Assembly (NCBI RefSeq): GCF_036321025.1
Contig: NZ_JAZAPB010000002.1
Span: 1,302,001-1,366,000 of the forward strand
Origin: Alteraurantiacibacter hainanensis
GTDB lineage: Bacteria > Pseudomonadota > Alphaproteobacteria > Sphingomonadales > Sphingomonadaceae
Length of the DNA: 64,000 nucleotides
Reading direction: 5' to 3'
Part shown: piece after piece, positions 54,538 through 63,594 of the stretch
Layout of the letters: each line of letters opens with the position of its first letter
Position numbering within the stretch: the stretch's first letter is position 1
Notes under the pieces: generated by a model
What the model saw: the letters and a program-made list of their open reading frames with translations, nothing else
The model's database searches: none
Told to the model about the DNA's origin: nothing
Position numbers and translations under genes: made by a program

Positions 54538-54550
54538 GACGCCGGAACGC

Positions 54551-54766
54551 TCAACCCCAGCGGCCCGTTTCCATCCAGATCAGGAAACGGCGCAGGGGCC
54601 TTACCCAGATCACCCCCAGCACGATGTACACCAGCGTCTGCGCCCCGGTCGGCCAGTCGCCGATCAGTGGCGGCGCGACCAGCGCCACGAGCAGGGCGTA
54701 AATGCCGAGTCCCGCCAGCAGCGCCAGGATCCCTACGGGTATCCTCCAGGTGGGCTCGGTGCGCAT
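54551..54766 (-). CDS. DUF2842 small membrane protein
   Basis: A 71-residue protein matching DUF2842: WRIPVGILALL at the start, two transmembrane helices, and the family's terminal motif RPLRRFLIWMETGRW. It is coupled to the cyclo-ligase by a 4-nt overlap (ATGA) and precedes the Fpg/Nei gene by 13 nt. Function unknown. Confidence 0.85.
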   Translation of the reverse strand: MRTEPTWRIPVGILALLAGLGIYALLVALVAPPLIGDWPTGAQTLVYIVLGVIWVRPLRRFLIWMETGRWG

Positions 54767-55350
54767 CAGAACGGGCCGTAGATGCGGGTAGGGGTGATGA
54801 TCGCGGCCAGCGGCATGTCATGCTCCTCGGTCGGCAACTCGTCCACGCGCTGCACGTCCCACGCCATGCCGATGGCCAGCGTATCGGGATGGGCGGCCAG
54901 CCAGCGGTCGTAAAACCCGCCGCCCTGGCCGATCCGGTCCCCTCGCTCGGTAAAGCCCACCAGCGGCATGAACAGCACCTCCGGCTCCACGACCTGTGCC
55001 GACGCGGCTGGCTGCATGAGGCCCATGCGGCCTTCCTCGAGATCGCTCTCGCCATAGGGATCGGTGTGGACGTGGAAGGTCATCGGGTCGTCCAGCTTGC
55101 CGATGCGGGGCAGGGCGATGCGGTGCCCGGCTTCCATGAAGTAACGCGCATAGCCGCCTGCCGGGGCTTCCCCCGTACCGGCGCGGTAGAGACCGATAGT
55201 CGCGCCTGCGGGAACCAGCTCCTGCACCGGGGCGGGCGGCTGGCGAAACACCAGCGCGCTCACTTCCTTGGGCAATGCGGCGGCATGTTCGCGCCGCGCT
55301 TTGCGCATCAGCTTCCGCAAGGCGGCTTTCTGTTCGGCAATATCGTTCAT
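54766..55350 (-). CDS. fau: 5-formyltetrahydrofolate cyclo-ligase
   Basis: Converts 5-formyl-THF to 5,10-methenyl-THF with ATP. The 194-residue protein has KAALRKLMRKAR at the N-terminus, the central MPLVGFTERGDRIGQGGGFYDRWLA (ATP/substrate loop) and PTEEHDMPL. In many proteobacteria this gene follows 6S RNA; here 3.1 kb separates them, holding a protease gene and a small lipoprotein gene. ATG 55350 is the natural start. Confidence 0.93.
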   Translation of the reverse strand: MNDIAEQKAALRKLMRKARREHAAALPKEVSALVFRQPPAPVQELVPAGATIGLYRAGTGEAPAGGYARYFMEAGHRIALPRIGKLDDPMTFHVHTDPYGESDLEEGRMGLMQPAASAQVVEPEVLFMPLVGFTERGDRIGQGGGFYDRWLAAHPDTLAIGMAWDVQRVDELPTEEHDMPLAAIITPTRIYGPF

Positions 55351-55474
55351 TGCGCCCCTTTGCCGTCCGGAATGTGCAAAGTCGAGACTTCGGCCTTTCT
55401 GGGCGGCGCCGTCAGCTCCAATGAGAGGTGCCTCGAACTGCCCGCCTTGCGAACCCAAGGACCCACCGTCGATC

Positions 55475-55819
55475 TCAGCGCGAGTCGGTAAATCCAAATC
55501 GCTCTTCGAGCTCGGCCCGCGTCGCGGTTTCCGGTTCGACATCCAGGTTCGCGATGTAGAGCTGCTGCCGGTAGACCCCAGGCGAGATTTCGCGCCACCA
55601 AGGCATGTCGATCGGACCGTTATACTGCTCGAGGTAGGCGAGATAGGCATCGAGCGTCGCGAATGTGCGCCCGCGCGAAAAAGGCAGATTGGCGATTCCT
55701 TCGCCGGCCGGATGGTCTTCTGACTGGTGCATGGTGCTCTCGAATTTCCCGTTCTGCTGGTCTGCATTCGCGCAAGCGACAGGGGCCAGCAGAAGCAGAA
55801 AGGACCCGAATCTGGGCAT
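55475..55819 (-). CDS. Small hypothetical lipoprotein
   Basis: A 114-residue protein with a lipoprotein-like signal (LLLLAPVACANAD; possible lipid Cys 16). The rest is acidic and aromatic (YLAYLEQYNGPIDMPWWREISPGVYRQQLYIANL), with no family known to me. It is on the minus strand between the cyclo-ligase gene and the RTX protease, and is divergent from the protease across an A+T-rich gap. Confidence 0.6.
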   Translation of the reverse strand: MPRFGSFLLLLAPVACANADQQNGKFESTMHQSEDHPAGEGIANLPFSRGRTFATLDAYLAYLEQYNGPIDMPWWREISPGVYRQQLYIANLDVEPETATRAELEERFGFTDSR

Positions 55820-55986
55820 AAACAGACCTCTCTCCGGAAATGGGCGCCAAGCGTCAGTTATTACGCAATTTCTATAATAAAGTTACTGAAGATAATCCTA
55901 AAGTCAATTGCAGTTGAAACCAAACTGTGCTGACTTAACAGAATCACCGCCTTCATGGGGAGGGTGGATCACGGGGACTCCTTGGC
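55820..55986. other. A+T-rich intergenic control region
   Basis: This 167-nt gap between divergent genes is much richer in A+T than the rest of the window, especially 55858-55925. It contains TATAAT at 55873-55878 on the plus strand, which could be a -10 for the protease gene, although no good -35 is seen 15-18 nt before it. Confidence 0.5.
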
Positions 55987-58290
55987 ATGGCTGAAACTTA
56001 TCTGCGTTCCGGTTGGGACGAATTCTTTGGCGACGAAATCTCTCGGCCCGTCGATGACCAGAGCTACATTTTCAATTTCGACTGGTCGGCGCTGGCCGCC
56101 CAGGTTCCCGGTGTAATCGATACCCATCCCAATGGCATGACCTACGGCGGAACCCTTGGTGATGCTGGCGGCGGCGAGGACCTGATCGCCATCGAACTGA
56201 CTGCTGGCACGACCTATTCCTGGTCGTAGCGCGGCACCGATGTTGGCGGCATCATCGATCCGTACCTGGCGCTGCTCGATGGCGACCTGAACGTTCTTCA
56301 GATCGATGACGACGGCGGTATCGGCGTCACCTCGCAGATCACCTTCACCGCGGCCGTGAGCGGCACCTACTACCTCGCTGCCACCTCCTGGTACGAAACG
56401 GTCGGAATTTCCGGCTTCGATACCGGCGACTACACGATCGTGGAATGGACGCAGGACATCGCGCACGATGCGCCGAACTCGTTCGCGACCACGTTCTCCC
56501 TGAACGAAGGCACCAATTACGCCTACATCGACACGCCTGGCGATGTGGACGTCTACACCCTCGATGTTTCCGCGGGGCAGCTCTACTCGCTGACCTATGC
56601 CGGCGGCATTAGTGGGGCTGCCGATTGGGACGGCGAGCCCGGTGAGAATATCGGCCGCCTGCAGCTGTATGACAGCTCGGGCGTCCTGATTGCCCAGAAC
56701 CTCAATTACGAGAGCGCACTCAGCTACTTCGCCGAAGAGGACACCACTCTCTACGTCGCGACAATTCCTTTTGACGGAACGGGTGGCTACACGCTCGACG
56801 TGAACATTCTTGATCCGAACGAGTACGATCCGCTCGAGTCCCTCGACTGGGATAGCGCAGCCAACGTCGAGCCGATCGAGGTCAACGGCGTGCCGACGAA
56901 CTACGTCTACTTCGGCGAAGCTGGCGAGAATTTCGGTCAGGCCGATCCGTCGGACGAGACGCTGGAAATGGAAACCTTCGGCTGGCAGCAGTACCAGATC
57001 GACGCCGTGATGCATTCGCTGCAGACGCACTACACACCGATCACCGGTCTCACCTACGTGCAGACAGATGACCAGGATATCGCCCAGTTCCGCCTGGCGA
57101 CGACCGAGAACCTGGTCTTCGGTGCACGCTTCTACCCGCAGGATGACGTGGCATACGGCGACCTTTCCGGCGTCGGCACCTTCAACCTGCGCAGCGGCGG
57201 TTTCGGGTCGGATCCGGCCAGCCTCGATCCGGGCGGCTTCTCCTATGCCGTGGTGCTGCACGAGTTCGGCCACGCGCACGGCGTTGCACACCCGCATGAC
57301 CGGGGCGGCGGTTCGGAAATCATGCTCGGCGTGGGCAACAGCGCCTCGCTCGGCATCTACGATCTGAACCAGGGTGTCTACACTGTGATGTCCTACAACG
57401 ATGCCTGGATTACCCATCCGGACGGCGAGCGGACCTATTCGGCCGCAACCCGCGGTGACGGCTGGAGCGAGACGCTGGGAGCCTTCGACATCGCTGTGCT
57501 GCAGGATCGCTATGGCGTTCACGAGCACAACACCGGCGATGACGTCTATACGCTGGTCGATGTGCAGGAAGACGCTTCCTACATGACGATCTGGGATACC
57601 GGCGGCACGGACGAAATCCGTTACGACGGTGATGCCGACGTGCGTATCGACCTGCTTGCAGCGACGCTCGACTACACGCCGACAGGTGGCGGTGTCGTGT
57701 CCTTCGTGGATGGAATCTACGGCGGCTACACCATCGCCAACTCTGTCGTGATCGAAAACGCTTCCGGCGGTGCGGGCGACGACGTCCTGATCGGCAACGA
57801 ATACGCCAACAAGCTGTTCGGTAACGAAGGCGATGACGCTCTGATGGGTCGTGACGGCGATGACCTCCTCCAGGGCGGCGACGGCAACGACATGCTCGAT
57901 GGCGGCGCCGGCGACGATCACCTCTCCGGCGGTGGCGGCAACGACATCCTCAATGGCGGTGCCGGCAACGACATGCTGGTTGGCGGCGGAGGGAGCAACA
58001 CCTTCGTCTTCGACACCTTCGACGGCTCGGTCGACCAGGTGAAGGGCTACAATGCCAAGAAGGACAGCATCGAGATCGACAGCGATGGCGATGTCGCCTG
58101 GCTGGACGCCAAGGGCGGTGCCGAACTCTATGTCGACGGACAGTTGGTTGCCAAGTTCAGCGGTGCCAAGGTAGACGACATGCTGGGCGAAGTGGCCGGG
58201 TCGGACGTTCTCGACTTCGACGCTGCCACGTTCTCGAACTTCGCGGTTGCGCCTTCGGAAATGCAACTCATGAGCGAGCACATGGCCTGA
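55987..58290 (+). pseudogene. Serralysin-like M10 metalloprotease with RTX repeats, interrupted by an in-frame TAG
   Basis: A 768-codon reading frame, broken once at codon 81 by TAG (56227-56229). Before and after the stop the same frame continues through a PPC-like domain, a second PPC-like domain, the M10 catalytic domain with HEFGHAHGVAHPHD (first His about codon 425) and Met-turn VMSYND, and RTX repeats GGxGxDxL (about codons 594-675), ending with a C-terminal secretion-like region. It would be exported by type I secretion. It may be a recent null mutation, a read-through or a sequencing error. The next in-frame ATG is 56356. A terminator follows. Confidence 0.85.
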
Positions 58291-58315
58291 TAATAAAGGC
58301 AATATGCGCCATTCG

Positions 58316-58354
58316 CGGGCCGGGGGATTTCAATCCCCCGGCCCGTTTTCTTTT
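58316..58354 (+). terminator. Rho-independent terminator of the M10 protease gene
   Basis: A perfect 12-bp stem (58316-58327 with 58334-58345) with loop TTTCAA, followed by TTTTCTTTT. The stem is GC-rich (CGGGCCGGGGGA). Very stable; it ends the protease transcript and also insulates it from the 6S RNA gene on the other strand. Confidence 0.95.
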
Positions 58355-58441
58355 CGGGCAAGACGTTTCCGATGGCTTCACGGCATCCGCGCTGGCTGTC
58401 CGGGCAGGACAGCCGCATCACGTCATCATTCGGGTGGGAGT

Positions 58442-58613
58442 GGCGGAACCACCATGGGTCGTTTTCCGGGAAATCCTCTGACGCCTCAACGTCAGGTGGG
58501 CGCCGTATGCACCGACCCCACGGCCGAACCGGTGGGCCGGGCAGGGACAGCTCCCTTGGATTGCTTATAGCCTCAGGGATTTTCGCAAACGGCTCGTGCC
58601 GGGCAGTCCCGCC
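58442..58613 (-). ncRNA. ssrS: 6S RNA
   Basis: About 172 nt on the minus strand just downstream of zapA. Its ends pair: 5' GGCGGGAC with 3' GTTCCGCC, and an inner stem GAAAATCCCTGA with TCAGAGGATTTCC flanks a large internal bubble, with a GC-rich terminal arm (CCCAC...GTGGG). This is the 6S architecture of a mimicked open promoter. A promoter lies at 58620-58648. The zapA-ssrS-cyclo-ligase gene order supports it. Boundaries are estimated. Confidence 0.82.
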
Positions 58614-58619
58614 ACGACC

Positions 58620-58648
58620 TATTTAGGAGGTCGCAGCCTCACTCTCAA
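58620..58648 (-). promoter_or_regulatory. Promoter of 6S RNA within the zapA 3' end
   Basis: On the minus strand TTGAGA (58648-58643), exactly 17 nt, TAAATA (58625-58620). The expected start, about 7 nt downstream (near 58613), coincides with the first paired base of the 6S RNA closing stem. Confidence 0.8.
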
Positions 58649-58967
58649 GACGCGATGCGAGCGCCTCAAGCCGTTCGGCCTGATTTTCCAGCGCTTCGGC
58701 CCGAACAGTGTCATGGCCGGTATCGGCGGAAGGAGCCGTCTCGTCCGCCTTTGCAGCGCCGCTTTTCGCCTCGTGCAGCTCGTCGGCCAGCAGCAGTGCG
58801 GCGTAGAGCAGGACGCGGTCGGGCGACTGGCCCTTCAGCATGTCGAGTTCGCTAAGCTTCCGGCTGATCGAGGCACCAAGTTCCTCGATATGCCGTTCCT
58901 CTCCGGGCGCGCAGGCGATCGTGTATTTGCGCCCGGCGATATCCAGTGTGACGTTGCTGGTGCTCAT
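58623..58967 (-). CDS. zapA: Cell division protein ZapA
   Basis: FtsZ-bundling division protein, 114 residues. The N-terminal VTLDIAGRKYTIACAPGEERHIEELG is the ZapA core, followed by a helix with LLYAALLLADELHEA and an acidic coiled-coil C-terminal tail. Its ATG overlaps the stop of the small upstream protein (ATGA). 6S RNA follows immediately, and its promoter lies in the last codons of zapA. Confidence 0.9.
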   Translation of the reverse strand: MSTSNVTLDIAGRKYTIACAPGEERHIEELGASISRKLSELDMLKGQSPDRVLLYAALLLADELHEAKSGAAKADETAPSADTGHDTVRAEALENQAERLEALASRLESEAATS

Positions 58968-59161
58968 GACGACAGCGACTCAATAAGCGCGTCGACTTCG
59001 GCAAGCGCGCCCTTCGCCTCGTCTCGCAGGCGATCGTAGCGCGCCTGCAGATCGGGGTCGGAAGGGGCTGATGCGGGCTGGCGACGCGCCACGGCAGCCT
59101 CGATCCGAGCCGAGGCCGCGTCGATCCGGGCCAGCGCCCTAGAGATGCGGTCGCCTTCCAT
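58964..59161 (-). CDS. Small coiled-coil protein upstream of zapA
   Basis: A 65-residue protein that is nearly all helix with heptad-like patterning (RISRALARIDAASARIEAAV, DRLRDEAKGALAEVDALIES). It is the first gene of a pair with zapA and overlaps it by 4 nt. Proteins of this type are commonly seen next to zapA in sphingomonads; a role in division is inferred from location only. ATG 59161 starts it; the much longer frame upstream is an artefact of antisense reading. Confidence 0.75.
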   Translation of the reverse strand: MEGDRISRALARIDAASARIEAAVARRQPASAPSDPDLQARYDRLRDEAKGALAEVDALIESLSS

Positions 59162-59362
59162 CTGCAGGGAATTACCCCCTAATGGCGCGGCGGCAAAGAG
59201 TTGCACCGGCAAGCTGTGAATAACTCTCGGCCAGCGGAGTGCCTGGCAATGGCGGCTTATCAAATGACAAGGGGGTCTTGCTTGACCTTCAACGCCGCCC
59301 CCACCACACAGCCCACAACCGAATCGCCGCAGTTTGCGCGGCACTCGCAAGGAGGCACTTGC

Positions 59363-61357
59363 ATGAGCGACGATACCGCCCGCCTTACCAACATGGCCAA
59401 CGCCATCCGCGCCCTGTCGATGGATGCCGTGCAGGCGGCCAACTCGGGCCATCCCGGCATGCCGATGGGCATGGCCGACGTGGCGACCGTGTTGTGGGAC
59501 GACTACCTGAAGTTCGATCCGAAGGACCCGCACTGGCCCGACCGCGACCGCTTCGTGCTGTCCGCCGGGCACGGTTCGATGCTGATCTACTCGCTGCTGC
59601 ACCTTTCCGGCTACGATGCCCCCACGCTGGAAGACATCAAGAACTTCCGCCAGCTGAACAGCCCGTGCGCCGGGCACCCGGAAAACTTCCTGCTCGACGG
59701 CGTTGAAGCCACCACCGGTCCGCTGGGGCAGGGTCTGGCCATGGCCGTGGGCATGGCGATGGCCGAGCGCCACCTCAACGCCGAATTCGGCGACGACCTG
59801 GTCGATCACCGCACCTGGGTGATCGCCGGCGACGGCTGCCTGATGGAAGGCATCAACCACGAGGCGATCGGCCTTGCCGGACATCTGAAGCTGGGCCGGC
59901 TTATCGTGCTGTGGGACGACAACAACATCACCATCGACGGTCGCGTCGACCTGTCCTCGTCGGAGGATATTCCCGCCCGCTATCGTGCCACCGGTTGGCA
60001 CGTGGTGGAATGCGATGGGCACGATCATGCTTCGATCCGCCGTGCGCTGGATGCTGCCGTGGCCGAGACCGAGTATCCCACCCTGGTGCGCTGCACCACC
60101 GTCATCGGCAAGGGCGCCCCCAACAAGCAGGGCACCAGCGCCACCCACGGCTCGCCGCTGGGCGACGACGAAGTGGCCGCCGCGCGAAAGGAACTGGGCT
60201 GGGATCATTCGCCCTTCGTGGTGCCCGACGATATTCGCGAGGACTGGCTCGCCACCGGCAAGCGCGGCGGCGAGGCACATCGCGAATGGCAGGGCCGTTG
60301 CAATGGCTCGGATCACAAGAGCGAATTCCTGCGCCGCATGGCGGGCGATCTGCCGGACGGCGAACAGGCTGCGCGCACCTTCGGCAAGTGGCTGGAGAGC
60401 GCGGAAAAGCTCGCTACCCGCAAGGCCAGCGAGAACGCGCTCGACGTGCTGAATCCGCTGGTGCCCGAGATGGTTGGCGGCAGCGCCGACCTGACCGGCT
60501 CCAATAACACCAAGGCGGGCGGCATTACCGCGTTCACGGCGGACGATTACTCGGGCCGCTACGTCTACTACGGCATCCGCGAATTCGGCATGTCGGCGGC
60601 GATGAACGGCATGGCGCTGCACGGGGGGATCATCCCCTACGGCGGCACCTTCCTGATCTTCACCGACTATGCCCGCGGCGCCATCCGCCTCTCGGCCCTG
60701 CAGCAGGTGCGCGTGATCTACGTGATGACGCACGACAGCATCGGGCTGGGCGAGGACGGCCCCACGCACCAGCCGATCGAGCACCTGCAATCGCTGCGCG
60801 CCATGCCCAATCTGCTGGTGATGCGCCCGGCCGACCGGGTGGAAACCGCCGAGTGCTGGCAGATCGCGCTGGAGCAGAAGGATCGCCCCTCCGTCATCGC
60901 GCTCAGCCGCCAGGGCCTGCCGCAGGTCCGTAACTCGCCCGACGAGAAGGACATGAGCCGCAAGGGCGCCTACCGCCTGAAGCGGGCCGGCAACAAGCGC
61001 CGCGTGATCCTGATCGCCACCGGGTCCGAGGTTCACCTGGCGCTGGAATGCGCCGCGCGACTGGAGAAGGACGGAGTGGGCTGCGACGTCGTCTCGATGG
61101 TCTGCGCCGAACTGTTCGACGAGCAGGACGCCGCCTACCGCGAGGACATTCTGCCCAATGTTCCGCCGTCGGAGATCATGCGCGTATCGATCGAGGCCGG
61201 CACGACGTTCGGCTGGGAACGCTACACCATGTCGAACGGCCTCAACTTCGGGATCGATCGCTTCGGCGCGTCCGCCCCGGCACCCGACCTGTTCGAAAAG
61301 TTCGGCCTCACCGCCGACGCCATCGTGCCCGAAATCAAGAACAAACTGAACGACTAA
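59363..61357 (+). CDS. tkt: Transketolase
   Basis: Transfers two-carbon units between sugar phosphates in the pentose-phosphate and Calvin-type interconversions. The 664-residue protein has ANSGHPGMPMGMADVATVLW, GPLGQGLAMAVGMA, the TPP motif GDGCLMEGINHEA and the central GIREFGMSAAMNGMA. AGGAGG lies 7 nt before ATG 59363, fixing the start. It heads a tkt-gap-pgk set, placing pentose-phosphate and triose metabolism together. Confidence 0.97.
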   Translation: MSDDTARLTNMANAIRALSMDAVQAANSGHPGMPMGMADVATVLWDDYLKFDPKDPHWPDRDRFVLSAGHGSMLIYSLLHLSGYDAPTLEDIKNFRQLNSPCAGHPENFLLDGVEATTGPLGQGLAMAVGMAMAERHLNAEFGDDLVDHRTWVIAGDGCLMEGINHEAIGLAGHLKLGRLIVLWDDNNITIDGRVDLSSSEDIPARYRATGWHVVECDGHDHASIRRALDAAVAETEYPTLVRCTTVIGKGAPNKQGTSATHGSPLGDDEVAAARKELGWDHSPFVVPDDIREDWLATGKRGGEAHREWQGRCNGSDHKSEFLRRMAGDLPDGEQAARTFGKWLESAEKLATRKASENALDVLNPLVPEMVGGSADLTGSNNTKAGGITAFTADDYSGRYVYYGIREFGMSAAMNGMALHGGIIPYGGTFLIFTDYARGAIRLSALQQVRVIYVMTHDSIGLGEDGPTHQPIEHLQSLRAMPNLLVMRPADRVETAECWQIALEQKDRPSVIALSRQGLPQVRNSPDEKDMSRKGAYRLKRAGNKRRVILIATGSEVHLALECAARLEKDGVGCDVVSMVCAELFDEQDAAYREDILPNVPPSEIMRVSIEAGTTFGWERYTMSNGLNFGIDRFGASAPAPDLFEKFGLTADAIVPEIKNKLND

Positions 61358-61372
61358 GCAGGAGTAATTACC

Positions 61373-62380
61373 ATGGCGACCAAGGTTGCAATCAACGGTT
61401 TCGGACGCATCGGGCGCCTCGTTGCGCGCGCCCTGCTGGAGCGGGACGACCACGACTTCGAACTGGTCGCGATTAACGACCTGGCCGATACCGATGCCAA
61501 TGCCCTGCTGTTCGGCTTCGACAGCACCCACGGCCGTTTCCCCGGCACGGTGGAAGTCGACGGCAGCAACCTGGTGATCAACGGCAAGACCATCGCCGTC
61601 ACCAGCGAGCGCGATCCCGGCAACCTGCCGCACAAGGACATGGGCGTCGACATCGTGCTGGAGTGCACGGGCTTCTTCCAGAGCCACGAGGCCGCCGAAC
61701 CGCACCTGAAGGCTGGTGCCAAGCGCGTGCTGATCTCGGCTCCGGCGAAGAACGTCTCGGCCACCGTGGTCTACGGCGTGAACCACGACGTGCTGACGGC
61801 GGACGACGTGATCGTATCCAACGCCAGCTGCACCACCAACTGCCTCTCTCCGGTGGCCAAGGTGCTGCACGAGACGGTGGGTATCGAGCGCGGTTTCATG
61901 ACCACGATCCACAGCTACACCAACGACCAGCGCATGCTCGACCAGATGCATTCCGACATGCGCCGGGCGCGCGGCGGGGCACAGAACATGATCCCCACCA
62001 CCACCGGCGCGGCCCGCGCGGTGGGTCTGGTGCTGCCCGAACTGGCAGGCAAGCTCGACGGCTCCAGCGTGCGCGTACCCACGCCCAACGTCTCGCTGAT
62101 CGACCTGGTCTTCACGCCCAGCCGCGATACGAGTGCGGAAGAACTGAACAAGGCCCTGCTGGCCGCAGCCACCGGTCCGATGAAGGGCGTGCTCGACTAT
62201 ACTGAGAAGCCGCTCGTCAGCCAGGATTTCAACCACCACCCGGCATCGTCCACCGTGGACTCGCTGGAAACCGCCGTCCTCGAAGGCAAGCTGGCGCGCG
62301 TGGTCAGCTGGTATGACAACGAATGGGGCTTCTCGAACCGCATGATCGACACTGCGGGCGTGATGGCGAAGTTCCTTTAG
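61373..62380 (+). CDS. gap: Glyceraldehyde-3-phosphate dehydrogenase
   Basis: Type I GAPDH, 335 residues. INGFGRIGRLVARA begins the Rossmann domain; NASCTTNCLSP holds the catalytic Cys, and WYDNEWGFSNRMID ends the protein. The residue after the first strand is Asn-Asp (INDLAD), pointing to NAD+ use. AGGAG lies upstream of ATG 61373, 15 nt after tkt. It lies upstream of pgk by 11 nt, so tkt-gap-pgk is likely one operon. Confidence 0.97.
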   Translation: MATKVAINGFGRIGRLVARALLERDDHDFELVAINDLADTDANALLFGFDSTHGRFPGTVEVDGSNLVINGKTIAVTSERDPGNLPHKDMGVDIVLECTGFFQSHEAAEPHLKAGAKRVLISAPAKNVSATVVYGVNHDVLTADDVIVSNASCTTNCLSPVAKVLHETVGIERGFMTTIHSYTNDQRMLDQMHSDMRRARGGAQNMIPTTTGAARAVGLVLPELAGKLDGSSVRVPTPNVSLIDLVFTPSRDTSAEELNKALLAAATGPMKGVLDYTEKPLVSQDFNHHPASSTVDSLETAVLEGKLARVVSWYDNEWGFSNRMIDTAGVMAKFL

Positions 62381-62391
62381 GAAAGACCGCC

Positions 62392-63594
62392 ATGGCCGCG
62401 TTCAAGACCCTCGACGATCTGCCCGAAGACCTTTCGGGCCAGCGCGCGCTGGTGCGTGTGGACCTGAACCTGCCGATGAAGGAAGGCAGGGCCACCGATC
62501 TCACCCGCGTGAAGGCCGTCGCGCCGACCATCCTGGAACTGAGCGGGCGGGGTGCGAAAGTGCTGCTGCTCGCCCACTTCGGGCGGCCCAAGGGTGAACG
62601 CCACTCCACCATGTCGCTCAGCTACGTGCAGGGCGCGGTGGAAGAGGTCCTGGACCGCGAGGTGATGTTCATCTCGGAAGTTCAGGGCCCCGTAGTGGCG
62701 CAGTCGCTCGACATTCTGAGCGACGGCGATATCGGCATCCTCGAGAACACCCGTTTCTGGCCGGGCGAGGAAGCCAACGATCCGCAGTTCGCCACTGCCA
62801 TCGCCGCCAACGCCGATTTCTACGTCAACGATGCTTTCTCCGCCGCGCACCGCGCTCATGCGACGACCGAGGGGCTGGCCCACGTGCTGCCGGCCTATGC
62901 CGGACGCGCGATGCAGAAGGAACTGGAGGCGCTCGACGCGGCGCTCGGCAACCCCACGCCGCCGGTTGCTGCCGTCGTTGGCGGGGCGAAGGTTTCCACC
63001 AAGCTGGCAGTGCTGGAAAACCTCAGCCGCAAGGTGCAGCACCTGATCATCGGCGGGGGCATGGCCAACACCTTCCTCGCCGCCAACGGCGTGGACGTGG
63101 GCAAGAGCCTGTGCGAGCACGACCTGACCGACACCGTCCGCAAGATCATGGATGCCGCCGACGAGGCCGGTTGCACGATCCATCTTCCCTACGACGTCGT
63201 GGTGGCGAAGGAGTTCGCTCCCAACCCGCCAAGTCTGCGCACCTGCAACGTTCACGAAGTGGCCGAGGACGAGATGATCCTCGATATCGGCCCGCAGGCG
63301 AGCGAGGCGCTGGCTGACGTCCTGAAGACCTGCGCGACGCTGGTGTGGAATGGCCCGCTGGGCGCGTTCGAGACTCCGCCGTTCGACGAGGCAACAGTGG
63401 CTCTCGCCAAGACCGCCGCCGCGCTGACGCAGGACGGATCGCTGACCTCGGTTGCGGGCGGAGGCGACACGGTCGCCGCGCTGGCCCATGCGGGCGTGGC
63501 GGACGAGGTTACCTATGTCTCGACGGCGGGCGGTGCTTTCCTGGAGTGGATGGAAGGCAAGGAACTGCCGGGCGTCGCGGCGCTCTCTGCGTGA
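62392..63594 (+). CDS. pgk: Phosphoglycerate kinase
   Basis: A 400-residue phosphoglycerate kinase. RVDLNLPM (substrate loop), LLLAHFGRPKG, FVNDAF-like FYVNDAFSAAHRAHAT, VVGGAKVSTKL and the nucleotide loop VAGGGDTVAAL are all present. ATG 62392 is the homologous start; longer frames overlap gap. It couples to the next gene by GTGA. Confidence 0.97.
   Translation: MAAFKTLDDLPEDLSGQRALVRVDLNLPMKEGRATDLTRVKAVAPTILELSGRGAKVLLLAHFGRPKGERHSTMSLSYVQGAVEEVLDREVMFISEVQGPVVAQSLDILSDGDIGILENTRFWPGEEANDPQFATAIAANADFYVNDAFSAAHRAHATTEGLAHVLPAYAGRAMQKELEALDAALGNPTPPVAAVVGGAKVSTKLAVLENLSRKVQHLIIGGGMANTFLAANGVDVGKSLCEHDLTDTVRKIMDAADEAGCTIHLPYDVVVAKEFAPNPPSLRTCNVHEVAEDEMILDIGPQASEALADVLKTCATLVWNGPLGAFETPPFDEATVALAKTAAALTQDGSLTSVAGGGDTVAALAHAGVADEVTYVSTAGGAFLEWMEGKELPGVAALSA

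Noticed and set aside
53761..55491. A 576-codon plus-strand frame over the Fpg/Nei and cyclo-ligase genes
   Set aside because: Antisense to three genes with clear family motifs.
55969..58302. A 777-codon minus-strand frame opposite the RTX protease
   Set aside because: No ribosome-binding site or domain; open because the RTX gene uses Asp/Gly codons. The protease frame has clear motifs in the other direction.
58964..62239. A 1091-codon open frame on the minus strand over tkt and gap
   Set aside because: It is antisense to tkt and gap and arises from GC-rich codon bias. Only its last 65 codons (from ATG 59161) are a plausible gene, coupled to zapA.
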